Shown here: piece after piece, positions 45,276 through 54,657 of the stretch
How the letters are laid out: every line of letters begins with the position of its first letter
Position numbering within the stretch: position 1 is the stretch's first letter
Assembly: GCA_000746015.1 (NCBI GenBank)
Contig: JQKK01000008.1
Coordinates: 62,001-126,000 of the forward strand
Origin: Lachnospiraceae bacterium MA2020
GTDB taxonomy: Bacteria; Bacillota; Clostridia; Lachnospirales; Lachnospiraceae
Direction: 5' to 3'
Length of the DNA stretch: 64,000 bases
Notes under the pieces: model-generated
Database searches by the model: none
The model's input: the letters and a program-made list of their open reading frames with translations, nothing else
Told to the model about the DNA's origin: nothing
Translations under genes and position numbers: made by a program

Positions 45276-48200
45276 TTATTTCGTATATGCTTCATCAGAA
45301 AGGTCGACATTTACCTGTGTCGAAACTCCCTTTTCCTGCATTGTGATACCGTATAATCTGTCAGCTTTAACCATAGTACCACGTCTGTGCGTAATAACTA
45401 TGAACTGTGTATGCTCTGTAAGCTTTGAAAGATATGAAGCGAAACGGTCAACGTTTGCCTCATCAAGCGCCGCCTCGATCTCGTCGAGCAGACAGAACGG
45501 AGATGGCTTAAGGTTCTGTATCGCAAAGAGCAGCGCTATAGCCGAAAGAGCCTTCTCTCCACCGGATAGCTGCATCATGTTCTGAAGCTTCTTTCCCGGC
45601 GGCTGCGCTATTATCTTAATATCTGTTTCCAAAAGATTATCACTGTTTACAAGCTCAAGAGTGCCCTTTCCTCCGCCAAACAGCTCCTTAAACACAATAT
45701 CATACTGCTTACCAATCTCAGAAAACTTCTCAGAAAACTGCTTCTTCATATTTTCATCAAGCTCTGCGATGACCTTCTCAAGATCCTCAGCCGCCTGCAC
45801 CAGATCATTTCTCTGATTGTCCATAAATGTGTATCTCTCCATGAGATTTTTGTAATCTTCAATGGCATTTACATTTACAGAACCAAGTGATCTGATCGCA
45901 TTTTTAAGAGAAACAATAGTCTTTTTCATCCCGGCAAGATCAGTTTTCTCTTCATTTCTCAAAGCTTCAGCATCAGATGGCGTCATGGCATATTCATCCC
46001 ACATGTAGCTTGTCAGGCTTTCTGTGTTAAGCTCAAACTTTTCCTTTGCAGAAGTGAGACGATATATTTCCTTCTCTATACTTCCCTTACGCTCTGCAAG
46101 TCCTTCGCGTGAAGTAAAGATTTCATTCTGCTGCTTTGCAAAGTCCTCTTTTTGCTGTATGAGCTCTTCAAGTTCTTTGCTCCTGCCATCGCTCTCGGCC
46201 CCATCATTATTGAGCTGGTCTGTAAGTCTTTCGATAGCCTTGCGCTTCTCCTCAGCTTCTGAAGCATTTTCAGCCATATTGCGCTTATTCACTTCGAGAT
46301 CCTTTTCACATCTTCTGATAGATGTAAGGATTCTCTCAAGCTCCTGCTCAGCGTAATTCTGCTCCTGTATGAGTGAAGCATTTGCCTTGTCAGCCTCATT
46401 TATCTTTTCTCTAAGTCCGTCAGCGATCGCTGTCTTTTCAACACTTTCAGCAGTAAGACGCTGTACAGTCTCTGTGATCTCTACTTCAAGTCTTTCCGAC
46501 TCTGCAAGCTCTGCTTCTACCCGAGCCTTTGACTCTTTGATCTCAGTGATCTGCTTCTCTATCTCAGCGTTTTCACGCTCAATACCGCCCGCGCCTTCTT
46601 CGCGCTCTTTTTTCCTGTCCTCAAGTCCTTTAAGCTTGAGCGCACAGGTATTTCTAACGATCTCTGCATCCTGGATCGACTTTCTGAGCTCCTCTAAAGC
46701 CATCCTGTCTTCCCTTTGCGTATCGCGCATTTCCTCAACACTGCTAAGCACAGCGTCGATTCTCTTAAGGATTTCTTTTCCTTCTTTTGTGAGTGCTTCG
46801 ATCTCGCGCTGTCTTCCCAAAAGACCTGCATTGTTAGACCTGTAGGCACCACCCGAAATAGAACCTCCCGGATTGAGCACTTCTCCACCGACCGTCACTA
46901 TCCTCATCTTGTAGCGATACTTCTTTGCGATAACAAGTGCGTTGTCCATATTGTCAACCACAAGTATCGCACCGAGAAGATTGGATGCAACTATCTCATA
47001 CTGCTTCTCAACATGTACAAGGGTATTCGCAGCACCGATCACTCCATTTTCACCGAGAGCCTCCGGTATAAGTATACTTCTTGGCTGAAGTGATGTAAGA
47101 GGAAGGAATGTCGCCCTTCCCGCTCTCTCCTGCTTCAAAACCTGAATAATGCGCTTTGCTGTACCATCGTCTTTAGTGACGATATTCTGCATGGCACCGC
47201 CGAGTGCTGTCTCTATCGCAACCTCGTACTTTGCATCAACAGTGAAAAGATCTGCAACTACTCCGCATATACCCTTCTCCTTTGAACGCATCTCCATGGC
47301 TTTCTTGATAGCGCCGCCATATCCCTCGTAACGCTCAGCCATGTTCTTCATAGACTCAAGTCTTGATTTCTTCTCGTGATAGCTTATATCAAGATTATGC
47401 CTCTCACGATTACACTCTTCAAGCTTCTGATTTATTTCTTCAAGCCTTGCAGTAGTAGCTTCTTTCTGTTCTTCAAGAGCTCCAACCTTTGCATTGGCCT
47501 CATCAAGTGCCGCTGCAGCATCCCTTATCTGATGATCAAGTGTTTCCTCATCAGTCTTCGAACGCAAAAACCTTGCATTGAGCTCACTTTTTCGTATCTC
47601 AGCCTGCTCAAGCATGGTATCGTAACGTCCGATATTTGTCTTAATTGTCGAACGGGAATTAAGTGTATCAATGATCCTTGCCTTTTCAGAATCACTTTTG
47701 GCATTAAGTTCACTGATCTCTCTATCCATCTCTATGAGCTTTTCCCTGTCCTCATCAAGTCCTGCACTTCCAAGCTTCACTTTCTCATCAGCTGAAGCCT
47801 TCCTTTCCCTTACAGCTTCAAGCTCTGACTCGTATCCTGCCTTGTCAGTCTCTATCGACTTTATACGATCAGCAAAATGCTCATCCGTTACTTTAATTGT
47901 ATTTATCTGCTCTCGAAGTACGTTGATCTGACCTTCGATCTGACCTCTGAAAACTGTGGCATTAGCGATTTCTTCTCGCTTCTCCTCAATTTTCTTTTCC
48001 ATGTCTTCGATATCCTGAGCGATCTTTTCATAGCCTATACGGCTTTCCTCATACTGCTTTGTGATCTCATTTAAGTCATTTTCAGCAACTTCCTGCTTCT
48101 TGACAGTATCAGAGATCTGCTCATTAAGTCTGTCTGTCTCAAGAAGGAAAACATTGATATCAAGCTCTTTAAGCTCCTCTTTCTTGGAAAGATATACCTT

Positions 48201-48836
48201 AGCTTTCTCAGACTGTTCCTCTAATGGCTCAACCTGCTTCTCAAGCTCTGATATGATATCATTTACTCGCACGAGATTATTCTGCTCATCTGCAAGCTTT
48301 TTTAAAGCAGAATTTTTTCTTCTCTTAAACTTAACGATACCGGCTGCTTCATCAAAAAGCTCACGTCTTTCATCAGCTTTGCCCGAAAGAATCTTATCGA
48401 TCTGACCCTGTCCGATGATCGAGTAGCCCTCCTGACCGATACCTGTATCTGCAAACAACTCCTCTATATCACGCAGCCTGCAGGTATTGCCATTTATCAG
48501 ATATTCACTCTCTCCCGAGCGGTAAACACGTCTCGCAACAGTAACTTCGTCATACTCTATCTGCAGGGCATGATCTGCATTATCAAGACATATTGCCACA
48601 TAAGCGTAGCCCATAGGCTTTCTGGTCTCGGTACCCGAAAAAATGACATCCTGCATGGATGAGCCTCTGAGCTCTTTAGCACTCTGCTCACCAAGTACCC
48701 ATCTTACAGCATCCGCTACATTACTTTTGCCGGAGCCATTAGGTCCTACTATACCCGTTATTCCACCCTTGAAATTAAAGTCCAGCTTATTTGCAAAGGA
48801 CTTAAACCCCTGAATCTCAATACTTTTTAAATACAT
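45276..48836 (-). CDS. smc: Chromosome segregation protein SMC
   Basis: The condensin ATPase that loops and separates chromosomes with ScpA and ScpB. At 1186 residues it is full length: N-terminal Walker A GPNGSGKSN, long coiled coil (about 170-500), hinge (about 510-670), second coiled coil (about 680-1030), and a C-terminal head with LSGGEKALSAIALLFAI and Walker B FCLLDEIEAALDEANV. It shares one base with the rnc stop. Confidence 0.98.
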   Translation of the reverse strand: MYLKSIEIQGFKSFANKLDFNFKGGITGIVGPNGSGKSNVADAVRWVLGEQSAKELRGSSMQDVIFSGTETRKPMGYAYVAICLDNADHALQIEYDEVTVARRVYRSGESEYLINGNTCRLRDIEELFADTGIGQEGYSIIGQGQIDKILSGKADERRELFDEAAGIVKFKRRKNSALKKLADEQNNLVRVNDIISELEKQVEPLEEQSEKAKVYLSKKEELKELDINVFLLETDRLNEQISDTVKKQEVAENDLNEITKQYEESRIGYEKIAQDIEDMEKKIEEKREEIANATVFRGQIEGQINVLREQINTIKVTDEHFADRIKSIETDKAGYESELEAVRERKASADEKVKLGSAGLDEDREKLIEMDREISELNAKSDSEKARIIDTLNSRSTIKTNIGRYDTMLEQAEIRKSELNARFLRSKTDEETLDHQIRDAAAALDEANAKVGALEEQKEATTARLEEINQKLEECNRERHNLDISYHEKKSRLESMKNMAERYEGYGGAIKKAMEMRSKEKGICGVVADLFTVDAKYEVAIETALGGAMQNIVTKDDGTAKRIIQVLKQERAGRATFLPLTSLQPRSILIPEALGENGVIGAANTLVHVEKQYEIVASNLLGAILVVDNMDNALVIAKKYRYKMRIVTVGGEVLNPGGSISGGAYRSNNAGLLGRQREIEALTKEGKEILKRIDAVLSSVEEMRDTQREDRMALEELRKSIQDAEIVRNTCALKLKGLEDRKKEREEGAGGIERENAEIEKQITEIKESKARVEAELAESERLEVEITETVQRLTAESVEKTAIADGLREKINEADKANASLIQEQNYAEQELERILTSIRRCEKDLEVNKRNMAENASEAEEKRKAIERLTDQLNNDGAESDGRSKELEELIQQKEDFAKQQNEIFTSREGLAERKGSIEKEIYRLTSAKEKFELNTESLTSYMWDEYAMTPSDAEALRNEEKTDLAGMKKTIVSLKNAIRSLGSVNVNAIEDYKNLMERYTFMDNQRNDLVQAAEDLEKVIAELDENMKKQFSEKFSEIGKQYDIVFKELFGGGKGTLELVNSDNLLETDIKIIAQPPGKKLQNMMQLSGGEKALSAIALLFAIQNLKPSPFCLLDEIEAALDEANVDRFASYLSKLTEHTQFIVITHRRGTMVKADRLYGITMQEKGVSTQVNVDLSDEAYTK

Positions 48837-49546
48837 TACTTTTCCCGCTCACCATTCAATATGACAAGTGCTTCATATGCTGCTCTCTGCTCTGCAGCCT
48901 TCTTTGAGCTGCCCATGCCCTTAGATATTTCTTTTCCATTTATCCATGCAGCAACAGCAAATCTCCTATTGTGCTCAGGACCGGTTTCTTCTACGAGCTT
49001 ATACTCAAGTGTAACAGAACGCTTCTGGACATAGTTCTGCAAGTTTGACTTAGCATCATAAAAGAGTCTCTTTTTCTCCATATCAGTGATGACGAATCTG
49101 TTTATAAAGCCTGCTGCCTTGGCAAAGCCGTCATCACCAGCATCGAGATATATCGCTCCAATAAGCGCTTCAAAAATATCAGATACTATAGAATCGTGAT
49201 ATCTTGAGCCTTGCGCATCTTCACCTTTTCCAAGAAGAATGAAATCTGAAAGGTGTATCTCCTGTGCACAGAAAGCAAGCGTCGGCTCACATACAAGTGC
49301 TGCTCTGAGCTGCGTCATATCTCCCTCGTGCATTTCCTTTTTATTTTTGTATAAAAAATCGCTTACTGAAAGCTCTAAAACTGCATCGCCCAAAAACTCA
49401 AGCCTCTGATAATCAGGGTACTTATTTACTGTAAGCTCATTAACATAAGAGCTGTGTGACAATGCTGACTTAAGCAGCGATTTATCCTTAAACTCATAGC
49501 CTATTCTTTCCTCAAGCTGTGATACCGGATATTTGTTATTCATCAA
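48836..49546 (-). CDS. rnc: Ribonuclease III
   Basis: Cuts double-stranded RNA in rRNA and mRNA processing. The catalytic signature RLEFLGDAVLELSVSDFLY is followed by a C-terminal dsRNA-binding domain (GPEHNRRFAVAAWINGKEISKGMGSSKKAAEQRAA). It lies behind acpP across a terminator-like hairpin and precedes smc. Confidence 0.97.
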   Translation of the reverse strand: MMNNKYPVSQLEERIGYEFKDKSLLKSALSHSSYVNELTVNKYPDYQRLEFLGDAVLELSVSDFLYKNKKEMHEGDMTQLRAALVCEPTLAFCAQEIHLSDFILLGKGEDAQGSRYHDSIVSDIFEALIGAIYLDAGDDGFAKAAGFINRFVITDMEKKRLFYDAKSNLQNYVQKRSVTLEYKLVEETGPEHNRRFAVAAWINGKEISKGMGSSKKAAEQRAAYEALVILNGEREK

Positions 49547-49565
49547 TTTCCTCCAAATATATGTT

Positions 49566-49593
49566 AAAAAGGACTCCTTTATACAAAGGAGCC
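49566..49593 (-). terminator. Terminator or attenuator between acpP and rnc
   Basis: On the minus strand, a 10-bp stem GGGCTCCTTT/AAAGGAGTCC (with one G-U pair), four-base loop and T5. It ends about 20 bases before the rnc start. It probably lets part of the transcripts end after acpP, raising acyl carrier protein over the nuclease. Confidence 0.75.
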
Positions 49594-49616
49594 CATCTTA
49601 TTTATCGTTTAGGATA

Positions 49617-49850
49617 TTACTTCTCTGAAGCGTTCTTGATCTGAGCTACAGCATCAGCAACTGTAACGATCTTCTCAGCTGCGTCTGTATCGATAACGAT
49701 ATCAAACTCCTGCTCGATACCCATGATGATCTGGAAAACATCAAGAGAATCAGCGCCAAGATCATCAGTGAAAGTTGTCTCCATTGTGATCTCATCCTTA
49801 TCAACATTCAATACTTCTGCAATAATGTCTTTTAACTTTTCAAATTCCAT
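49617..49850 (-). CDS. acpP: Acyl carrier protein
   Basis: A 77-residue carrier of fatty acyl chains. Ser35 in LGADSLDVFQ receives the phosphopantetheine arm. It follows plsX by 46 bases, while fabD and fabG, which separate the two in Bacillus, are absent. A strong terminator-like hairpin follows. Confidence 0.97.
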   Translation of the reverse strand: MEFEKLKDIIAEVLNVDKDEITMETTFTDDLGADSLDVFQIIMGIEQEFDIVIDTDAAEKIVTVADAVAQIKNASEK

Positions 49851-49896
49851 TTTTGTGATCCTTTCTTATTAGAAAACTTTAATTTTATGAGCCTTT

Positions 49897-50910
49897 TCAG
49901 GCATCCTTCAGGCAGACCCTGTCCTGTATCTTTTCATTGATCTTATTTTCTTTGAATGCGATACACTGCACTATGGAGTTTGTTATCTCCTTGTGCTTGG
50001 AACTGCCGTGGGTTTTGACTACAAGGCCATTCAGCCCGAGCAATGGCGCTCCGCCATACTCACTTACATCAAACTTCTTAAGTACACCTTTCAAAGAAGG
50101 CTTTATAAGAAGTCCACCTATCTTACCACGAAGTGAGGACATAAGTCCAGCTTTAATTTCCTTTATCATGGTAAGACCAACGCCCTCATACATCTTAAGG
50201 GCTATATTGCCAGCAAATGCTTCGCATACAACAACGTCTGCCGCACCAGTCGGAAGGTCTCTTGCTTCGATACTTCCGATAAAATTGATATCCGGACAAT
50301 TCTTAAGAAGCGGATATGTCTCTTTAACAAGAGCATTTCCTTTTTCTTCTTCTGCACCGATATTGAGTATTGCAACTCTCGGACTCTTTATATCCATGAT
50401 ATTTTCCATGTATACCGAGCCCATCTTTGCAAACTGCAATAAATGGTCAGGTCGTGCATCAACATTTGCTCCACAATCTATAAGTATTGACGCTCCCTTT
50501 GTTGTCGGGAAAAGCGGGGCAAGCGGAGGTCTCTCCACACCCTTTATGCGCCCTACGATAAACTGGCCGCCTACTAAAATAGCCCCTGAGCTTCCTGCCG
50601 AAACGAATGCGTCGCATGTCCCGTCATGTACAAGCTTCATGCCTACCACTATCGAAGAATCTTTTTTCTTTCTGATAGCCATCACAGGCGGCTCACCTGT
50701 TTCTATGATCTCTGTCGCTGCTACAGGTACTATCCTTTCTTTAGGATACGAATACTTAGCAAGCTCTGTATTTAATGCTTCCTCAGTCCCTACCAGATAA
50801 ACTATAATATTATCTCTGAGGTTGACTGCATCAACTGCACCCTTGACTGTTTCAACAGGAGCATTATCTCCTCCCATGGCGTCAAGTGCAACCTTAACGA
50901 CTTCTGCCAT
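49897..50910 (-). CDS. plsX: Phosphate acyltransferase PlsX
   Basis: Makes acyl-phosphate from acyl-ACP for phospholipid synthesis. Start 50910 (MAEVVKVALDAMGGDNAP) has GGGAG six bases upstream and matches the family; 27 more upstream codons are rejected. Other motifs are SAGSSGAILVGG and NIGAEEEKGN. It has its own promoter and an operator-like repeat. Confidence 0.95.
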   Translation of the reverse strand: MAEVVKVALDAMGGDNAPVETVKGAVDAVNLRDNIIVYLVGTEEALNTELAKYSYPKERIVPVAATEIIETGEPPVMAIRKKKDSSIVVGMKLVHDGTCDAFVSAGSSGAILVGGQFIVGRIKGVERPPLAPLFPTTKGASILIDCGANVDARPDHLLQFAKMGSVYMENIMDIKSPRVAILNIGAEEEKGNALVKETYPLLKNCPDINFIGSIEARDLPTGAADVVVCEAFAGNIALKMYEGVGLTMIKEIKAGLMSSLRGKIGGLLIKPSLKGVLKKFDVSEYGGAPLLGLNGLVVKTHGSSKHKEITNSIVQCIAFKENKINEKIQDRVCLKDA

Positions 50911-50938
50911 AATAACTCCCATATCTTTTACTTTGGTC

Positions 50939-50991
50939 ATTGCGCAACCGCAACGCAATATTACTATACAAGAGTGATATATAAAAATCAA
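50939..50991 (-). promoter_or_regulatory. Promoter of plsX with operator-like repeat
   Basis: On the minus strand, TTGATT (50991-50986), 17 bases and TATAGT (50968-50963). Just past the likely start site an inverted repeat ATTGCG/CGCAAT with a nine-base centre (50959-50939) could bind a regulator of lipid synthesis; it does not look like the known FapR site. Confidence 0.65.
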
Positions 50992-51064
50992 GTCTAAAAT
51001 ATAGATAGTTTCTAGTTTTTTGTTTATTACACAACACGAAGTTCATTATACATTTTTATTTTTA

Positions 51065-51108
51065 ATTTTAAAAGAAAAGAACGCACTATTCATTGCTGAA
51101 CAGTGCGT
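51065..51108 (-). terminator. Terminator of rpmF
   Basis: Stem ACGCACT(G)TTCA/TGAA(T)AGTGCGT with one mismatch on a small loop, then TCTTTTCTTTT on the minus strand, 26 bases past the rpmF stop. Confidence 0.8.
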
Positions 51109-51133
51109 ATCTATTCGATGATTATCAACCTCA

Positions 51134-51313
51134 TTATGCCTGAGCGATGATCTCCTTCTTATTATAAGAGCCACAGCTCTTGCAAACTCTGTGAGGGAAC
51201 ATCAACTCGCCACACTTAGGGCACTTTACAAGATTAAGAGAAGCCATTTTCCAATTAGCTCTTCTCTGATCTCTATGTCCCTTAGAGGATTTGTTCTTTG
51301 GACAGATAGACAT
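51134..51313 (-). CDS. rpmF: 50S ribosomal protein L32
   Basis: A 59-residue protein too short for many gene finders: MSICPKNKSSKGHRDQRRAN, then CPKC (31-34) and CKSC (44-47) forming the zinc site. AGGAGG precedes the ATG. It stands alone between a consensus promoter and a terminator; the DUF177 gene that usually precedes rpmF is not here. Confidence 0.95.
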   Translation of the reverse strand: MSICPKNKSSKGHRDQRRANWKMASLNLVKCPKCGELMFPHRVCKSCGSYNKKEIIAQA

Positions 51314-51384
51314 CTATTTACACCTCCTAACAAACATCAGTTATTACTGCAATCAGTCTTCACTGCAATTAATCATACCTTGCA

Positions 51385-51413
51385 ATTATACACACACACA
51401 TCTACTTTGTCAA
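51385..51413 (-). promoter_or_regulatory. Consensus promoter of rpmF
   Basis: On the minus strand, a perfect TTGACA (51413-51408), exactly 17 bases with a (GT)n run, and a perfect TATAAT (51390-51385). This is the strongest sigma-A promoter in the window. Confidence 0.85.
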
Positions 51414-51441
51414 CACCAAAAATTGACACCATCATTAACCT

Positions 51442-51630
51442 TTAATCTTCTGTAGCCGGCAGCAGATAGTAGCGTGTACAGCCGCATCTGGACTTATAGA
51501 CCTTCTGCCACAGCTTCCATATATAATTATTTGAAATGTATTTTCTTCTGATCTTTGAAGTATCCGCTATCGCTGAAACTTCTATATACAATTCATGTGC
51601 CATCTCCGACTCAAATCTAATGTTACTCAT
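51442..51630 (-). CDS. Possible small protein, 62 aa (weak)
   Basis: A frame from ATG 51630 reads MSNIRFESEMAHELYIEVSA and ends YYLLPATED. It has aromatic and charged residues in plausible mix, and GAGG lies about 12 bases upstream. It resembles no family I know, and it lies just before the rpmF promoter. It may be chance. Confidence 0.3.
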   Translation of the reverse strand: MSNIRFESEMAHELYIEVSAIADTSKIRRKYISNNYIWKLWQKVYKSRCGCTRYYLLPATED

Positions 51631-51744
51631 CAGCTTAACCAACCTCTTAATTCAGTAATGAATAACATCATAAACGAATTTTTTTCTATTTTCAATAGCT
51701 ATTGATATATGTTATTTTATTAACAGAAACGAGGTAGATAAAAC

Positions 51745-52941
51745 ATGAAAACTCTCGGAATCATTGCTGAATTTAACCCTTTTCATTCAGGGCACAGATA
51801 TTTGATAGAGACAGCTATGCAGAAATGTGGAGCTGACAGATGTATAGTTGTTATGAGCGGGGATTTTGTGCAGCGCGGTGCTCCTGCCATAATAGACTGC
51901 CATACCCGCGCTGAAATGGCACTCTCAGGCGGTGCGTCTGCAGTTTTGTCATTAAATCCTTATGTATCTACCGGAAGTGCCGCATATTTTGCAGATGGAG
52001 CAGTGCAGCTTCTTGATAATCTTGGATGCGTGGACTATCTTGCATTTGGCAGTGAAAGTGGAGATATTGAAGGGCTGGATGCTATTGCAAGTATACTGAT
52101 AAATGAACCGGAAGAATACAAAATCGAACTTAACGATGGACTTTCTCAAGGTCTGTCTTTTCCTGTCGCAAGGCAGAAAGCTCTTGAAAAACTCTGTGAC
52201 GCTGATGCAATAGGCAGCCCAAACAACATACTTGCAATAGAGTATCTATCTGCACTTAAAAGGCATAATAGCCGCGTAGTTCCTATCACTATCACTCGCA
52301 AAGGCAGTGCTTACCATGATGATACTATAGATACAGACTTCGCCTCAGCCAGTGCCTTGCGTGTAGAATTACTTAAAAATAATAAAAATCTATCTAAATA
52401 TTTGAGTGATAACTCTCTTTCAATCCTCAGCTCTGCTGCACTGCTTGACAGCAATGACTTTTCGCGAGAGCTCATATATGCCTTAAGGATGAATCTTGAA
52501 ATTCTTGATGAATTTTATGATATGCCAGCAGAGCTTGCAGACCGTATAAAGAACAATATTGATAACTTCAAAAACTTTGATGATTTTTGTGCTTTATTAA
52601 AAACCAAAGACCGTACCTATACTTCCATAAGCCGGGCACTGATACACATACTATTAAATTTAAAAAATACAGAAACAGAAATGTCTGATACTGTAAAGCC
52701 TCACTATGCCCGCATACTTGGATTTAACAGCGCCCACTCAGATATCTTAGGCAAAATAAAGAGCAATACCAATATCCCTCTCATCATAAATGCTGCTGAG
52801 GCATCAAAAATGCTAAACCAAAAAGCACTGCGCTCCTTCAATGAAGAAATACGCAGTGCCCATATTTATCAAAGTGTTGCTGCCCTTAGATCAGGTCAGC
52901 CATTCAAAAATGAATATCGAAGAAAGATCGTAAAGATCTGA
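51745..52941 (+). CDS. tmcAL: tRNA(Met) cytidine acetate ligase TmcAL
   Basis: Acetylates the wobble C34 of elongator tRNA-Met using acetate and ATP (formerly YlbM, DUF795). The nucleotidyltransferase start GIIAEFNPFHSGHRYLIE, followed by VVMSGDFVQRGAPAI and LAFGSESGD, is typical. GAGG lies ten bases before the ATG. The 3' end nearly meets the convergent UPF0210 gene (eight bases), with no terminator between. Confidence 0.95.
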   Translation: MKTLGIIAEFNPFHSGHRYLIETAMQKCGADRCIVVMSGDFVQRGAPAIIDCHTRAEMALSGGASAVLSLNPYVSTGSAAYFADGAVQLLDNLGCVDYLAFGSESGDIEGLDAIASILINEPEEYKIELNDGLSQGLSFPVARQKALEKLCDADAIGSPNNILAIEYLSALKRHNSRVVPITITRKGSAYHDDTIDTDFASASALRVELLKNNKNLSKYLSDNSLSILSSAALLDSNDFSRELIYALRMNLEILDEFYDMPAELADRIKNNIDNFKNFDDFCALLKTKDRTYTSISRALIHILLNLKNTETEMSDTVKPHYARILGFNSAHSDILGKIKSNTNIPLIINAAEASKMLNQKALRSFNEEIRSAHIYQSVAALRSGQPFKNEYRRKIVKI

Positions 52942-52949
52942 CTCAATAA

Positions 52950-54314
52950 TTAATTCTTAAATGAATGTATCGGTGCCGGTATACGTCCTTTTCTGTTTAT
53001 GAAATTAGAACAGTCAAATGGATTTACCGGCATTATCGGTGCATGTCCCAAAAGTCCACCAAACTCTACTGTCTCTCCAACTCCCTTTCCTACAACAGGG
53101 ATAACTCTTACAGCAGTCGTCTTCTGGTTTACCATTCCAAGAGCCATCTCGTCAGCGATCATTCCGGAAATTGTGGTAGCCTTTGTATCTCCCGGTATAG
53201 CGATCATATCAAGACCTACAGAACATACGCATGTCATGGCCTCGAGCTTTTCTATGGTAAGTGCTCCTGCTTCTACTGCATTTATCATACCCTGATCCTC
53301 ACTGACAGGAATAAATGCACCTGAAAGTCCCCCTACATAGCTTGACGCCATTACTCCGCCCTTCTTAACCTGATCATTAAGAAGTGCAAGTGCAGCTGTA
53401 GTACCCGGAGCTCCGGCATATTCAAGGCCGATCTCCTCTAAGATATCAGCAACAGAGTCACCAATAGCAGGTGTAGGAGCAAGTGAAAGATCTATGATGC
53501 CAAATGGAACACCAAGTCTCTTTGAAGCTTCTCTTGCCACAAGCTGTCCCACTCTTGTAACCTTGAATGCTGTCTTTTTGATAGTCTCACAGAGAACCTC
53601 AAAGCTCTCTCCTCTGACCTTCTCAAGCGCGATCTTTACAACGCCAGGGCCGCTTACGCCAACATTGATCACAGCATCACCCTCAGTCACGCCATGGAAA
53701 GCACCTGCCATGAACGGGTTGTCATCCGGTGCATTACAAAATACAACAAGCTTTGCACATCCAAGAGAATCGCTATCCTTAGTAAGCTCTGCGGTATCCT
53801 TGATAACCTCACCCATAAGACGTACAGCATCCATATCGATACCGGTCTTTGTAGAGCCGAGATTAACGCTTGAGCATACCATTTCTGTATTTGCCAAAGC
53901 CTCAGGAATAGAGCGAATAAGCAGCTCATCAGCCTTTGTCATGCTTTTTGAAACAAGTGCAGAATATCCTCCGATGAAATTGACACCCATCTTCTTTGCC
54001 GCATTGTCGAGTGTCTTTGCGATCTTTACAAAATCAGATGAACTCTTGCAGGCTGAACCACCCACAAGCGCGATAGGAGTTACCGAGATTCGCTTATTTA
54101 CGATAGGGATACCGAACTCGCGCTCGATCTCTTTACCTGTAGAAACAAGATCTTTTGCAACTCTGCAGATCTTCTCATCAATATTTTTGAGAAGTGTATC
54201 CAAATCTGAGTCTATGCAGTCGAGAAGGCTTATGCCCAAAGTGATAGTTCTCACATCAAGATTAGCCTTTTCAATCATATCGTTGGTTTCTTTAACTTCG
54301 TAGATGTTGATCAT
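52950..54314 (-). CDS. UPF0210 (PFL-like) family protein
   Basis: A 454-residue soluble protein distantly related to pyruvate formate-lyase-like folds. Patterns: [30 protein letters not shown] and [15 protein letters not shown] at the end. The catalytic role of the family is not established. It forms a pair with the upstream ACT-domain protein, an arrangement found across Firmicutes, which suggests amino-acid-dependent control. GAGG gives the start. Confidence 0.92.
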   Translation of the reverse strand: MINIYEVKETNDMIEKANLDVRTITLGISLLDCIDSDLDTLLKNIDEKICRVAKDLVSTGKEIEREFGIPIVNKRISVTPIALVGGSACKSSSDFVKIAKTLDNAAKKMGVNFIGGYSALVSKSMTKADELLIRSIPEALANTEMVCSSVNLGSTKTGIDMDAVRLMGEVIKDTAELTKDSDSLGCAKLVVFCNAPDDNPFMAGAFHGVTEGDAVINVGVSGPGVVKIALEKVRGESFEVLCETIKKTAFKVTRVGQLVAREASKRLGVPFGIIDLSLAPTPAIGDSVADILEEIGLEYAGAPGTTAALALLNDQVKKGGVMASSYVGGLSGAFIPVSEDQGMINAVEAGALTIEKLEAMTCVCSVGLDMIAIPGDTKATTISGMIADEMALGMVNQKTTAVRVIPVVGKGVGETVEFGGLLGHAPIMPVNPFDCSNFINRKGRIPAPIHSFKN

Positions 54315-54333
54315 AATTCCTCATTTCCCTATT

Positions 54334-54606
54334 TCAGATGCGGTGCATTGAATCAAATATATCCTCAAGCTGACACTTAACTACTACTCCGATTTCCTTT
54401 CCTACCTGCTCAAGTTCCTCGGATACATCGTTAAAAGGCTTTGTACTTGAATCAATATCAACTATCATCATCATGTTGAAATACCCACTGACGATAGTCT
54501 GGGAAATATCAAGGATATTGATCTTGTTATTTGCGAGATACGTGCACACTTTGGCGATGATGCCTACAGTGTCTTTACCAACTACAGTAATGATTGCTTT
54601 GTTCAT
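54334..54606 (-). CDS. ACT-domain protein, UPF0237 family
   Basis: A 90-residue single ACT domain. The start MNKAIITVVGKDTVGIIAKV at 54606 has GGAGG five bases upstream; 11 upstream codons are rejected. ACT domains bind small ligands, often amino acids. It precedes the UPF0210 gene by 19 bases. Confidence 0.92.
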   Translation of the reverse strand: MNKAIITVVGKDTVGIIAKVCTYLANNKINILDISQTIVSGYFNMMMIVDIDSSTKPFNDVSEELEQVGKEIGVVVKCQLEDIFDSMHRI

Positions 54607-54657
54607 CGTGTCCTCCATTGAAAAACTATCAAGTAACATTTATGCAAATGCCCATAT

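Noticed and set aside
49937-50800. Plus-strand frame of 287 aa opposite plsX
   Set aside because: plsX has motifs and a ribosome site; the opposite frame has none.
53494-54303. Plus-strand frame of 269 aa opposite the UPF0210 gene
   Set aside because: Shadow frame with Ser/Thr/Pro-rich content and no known motif.
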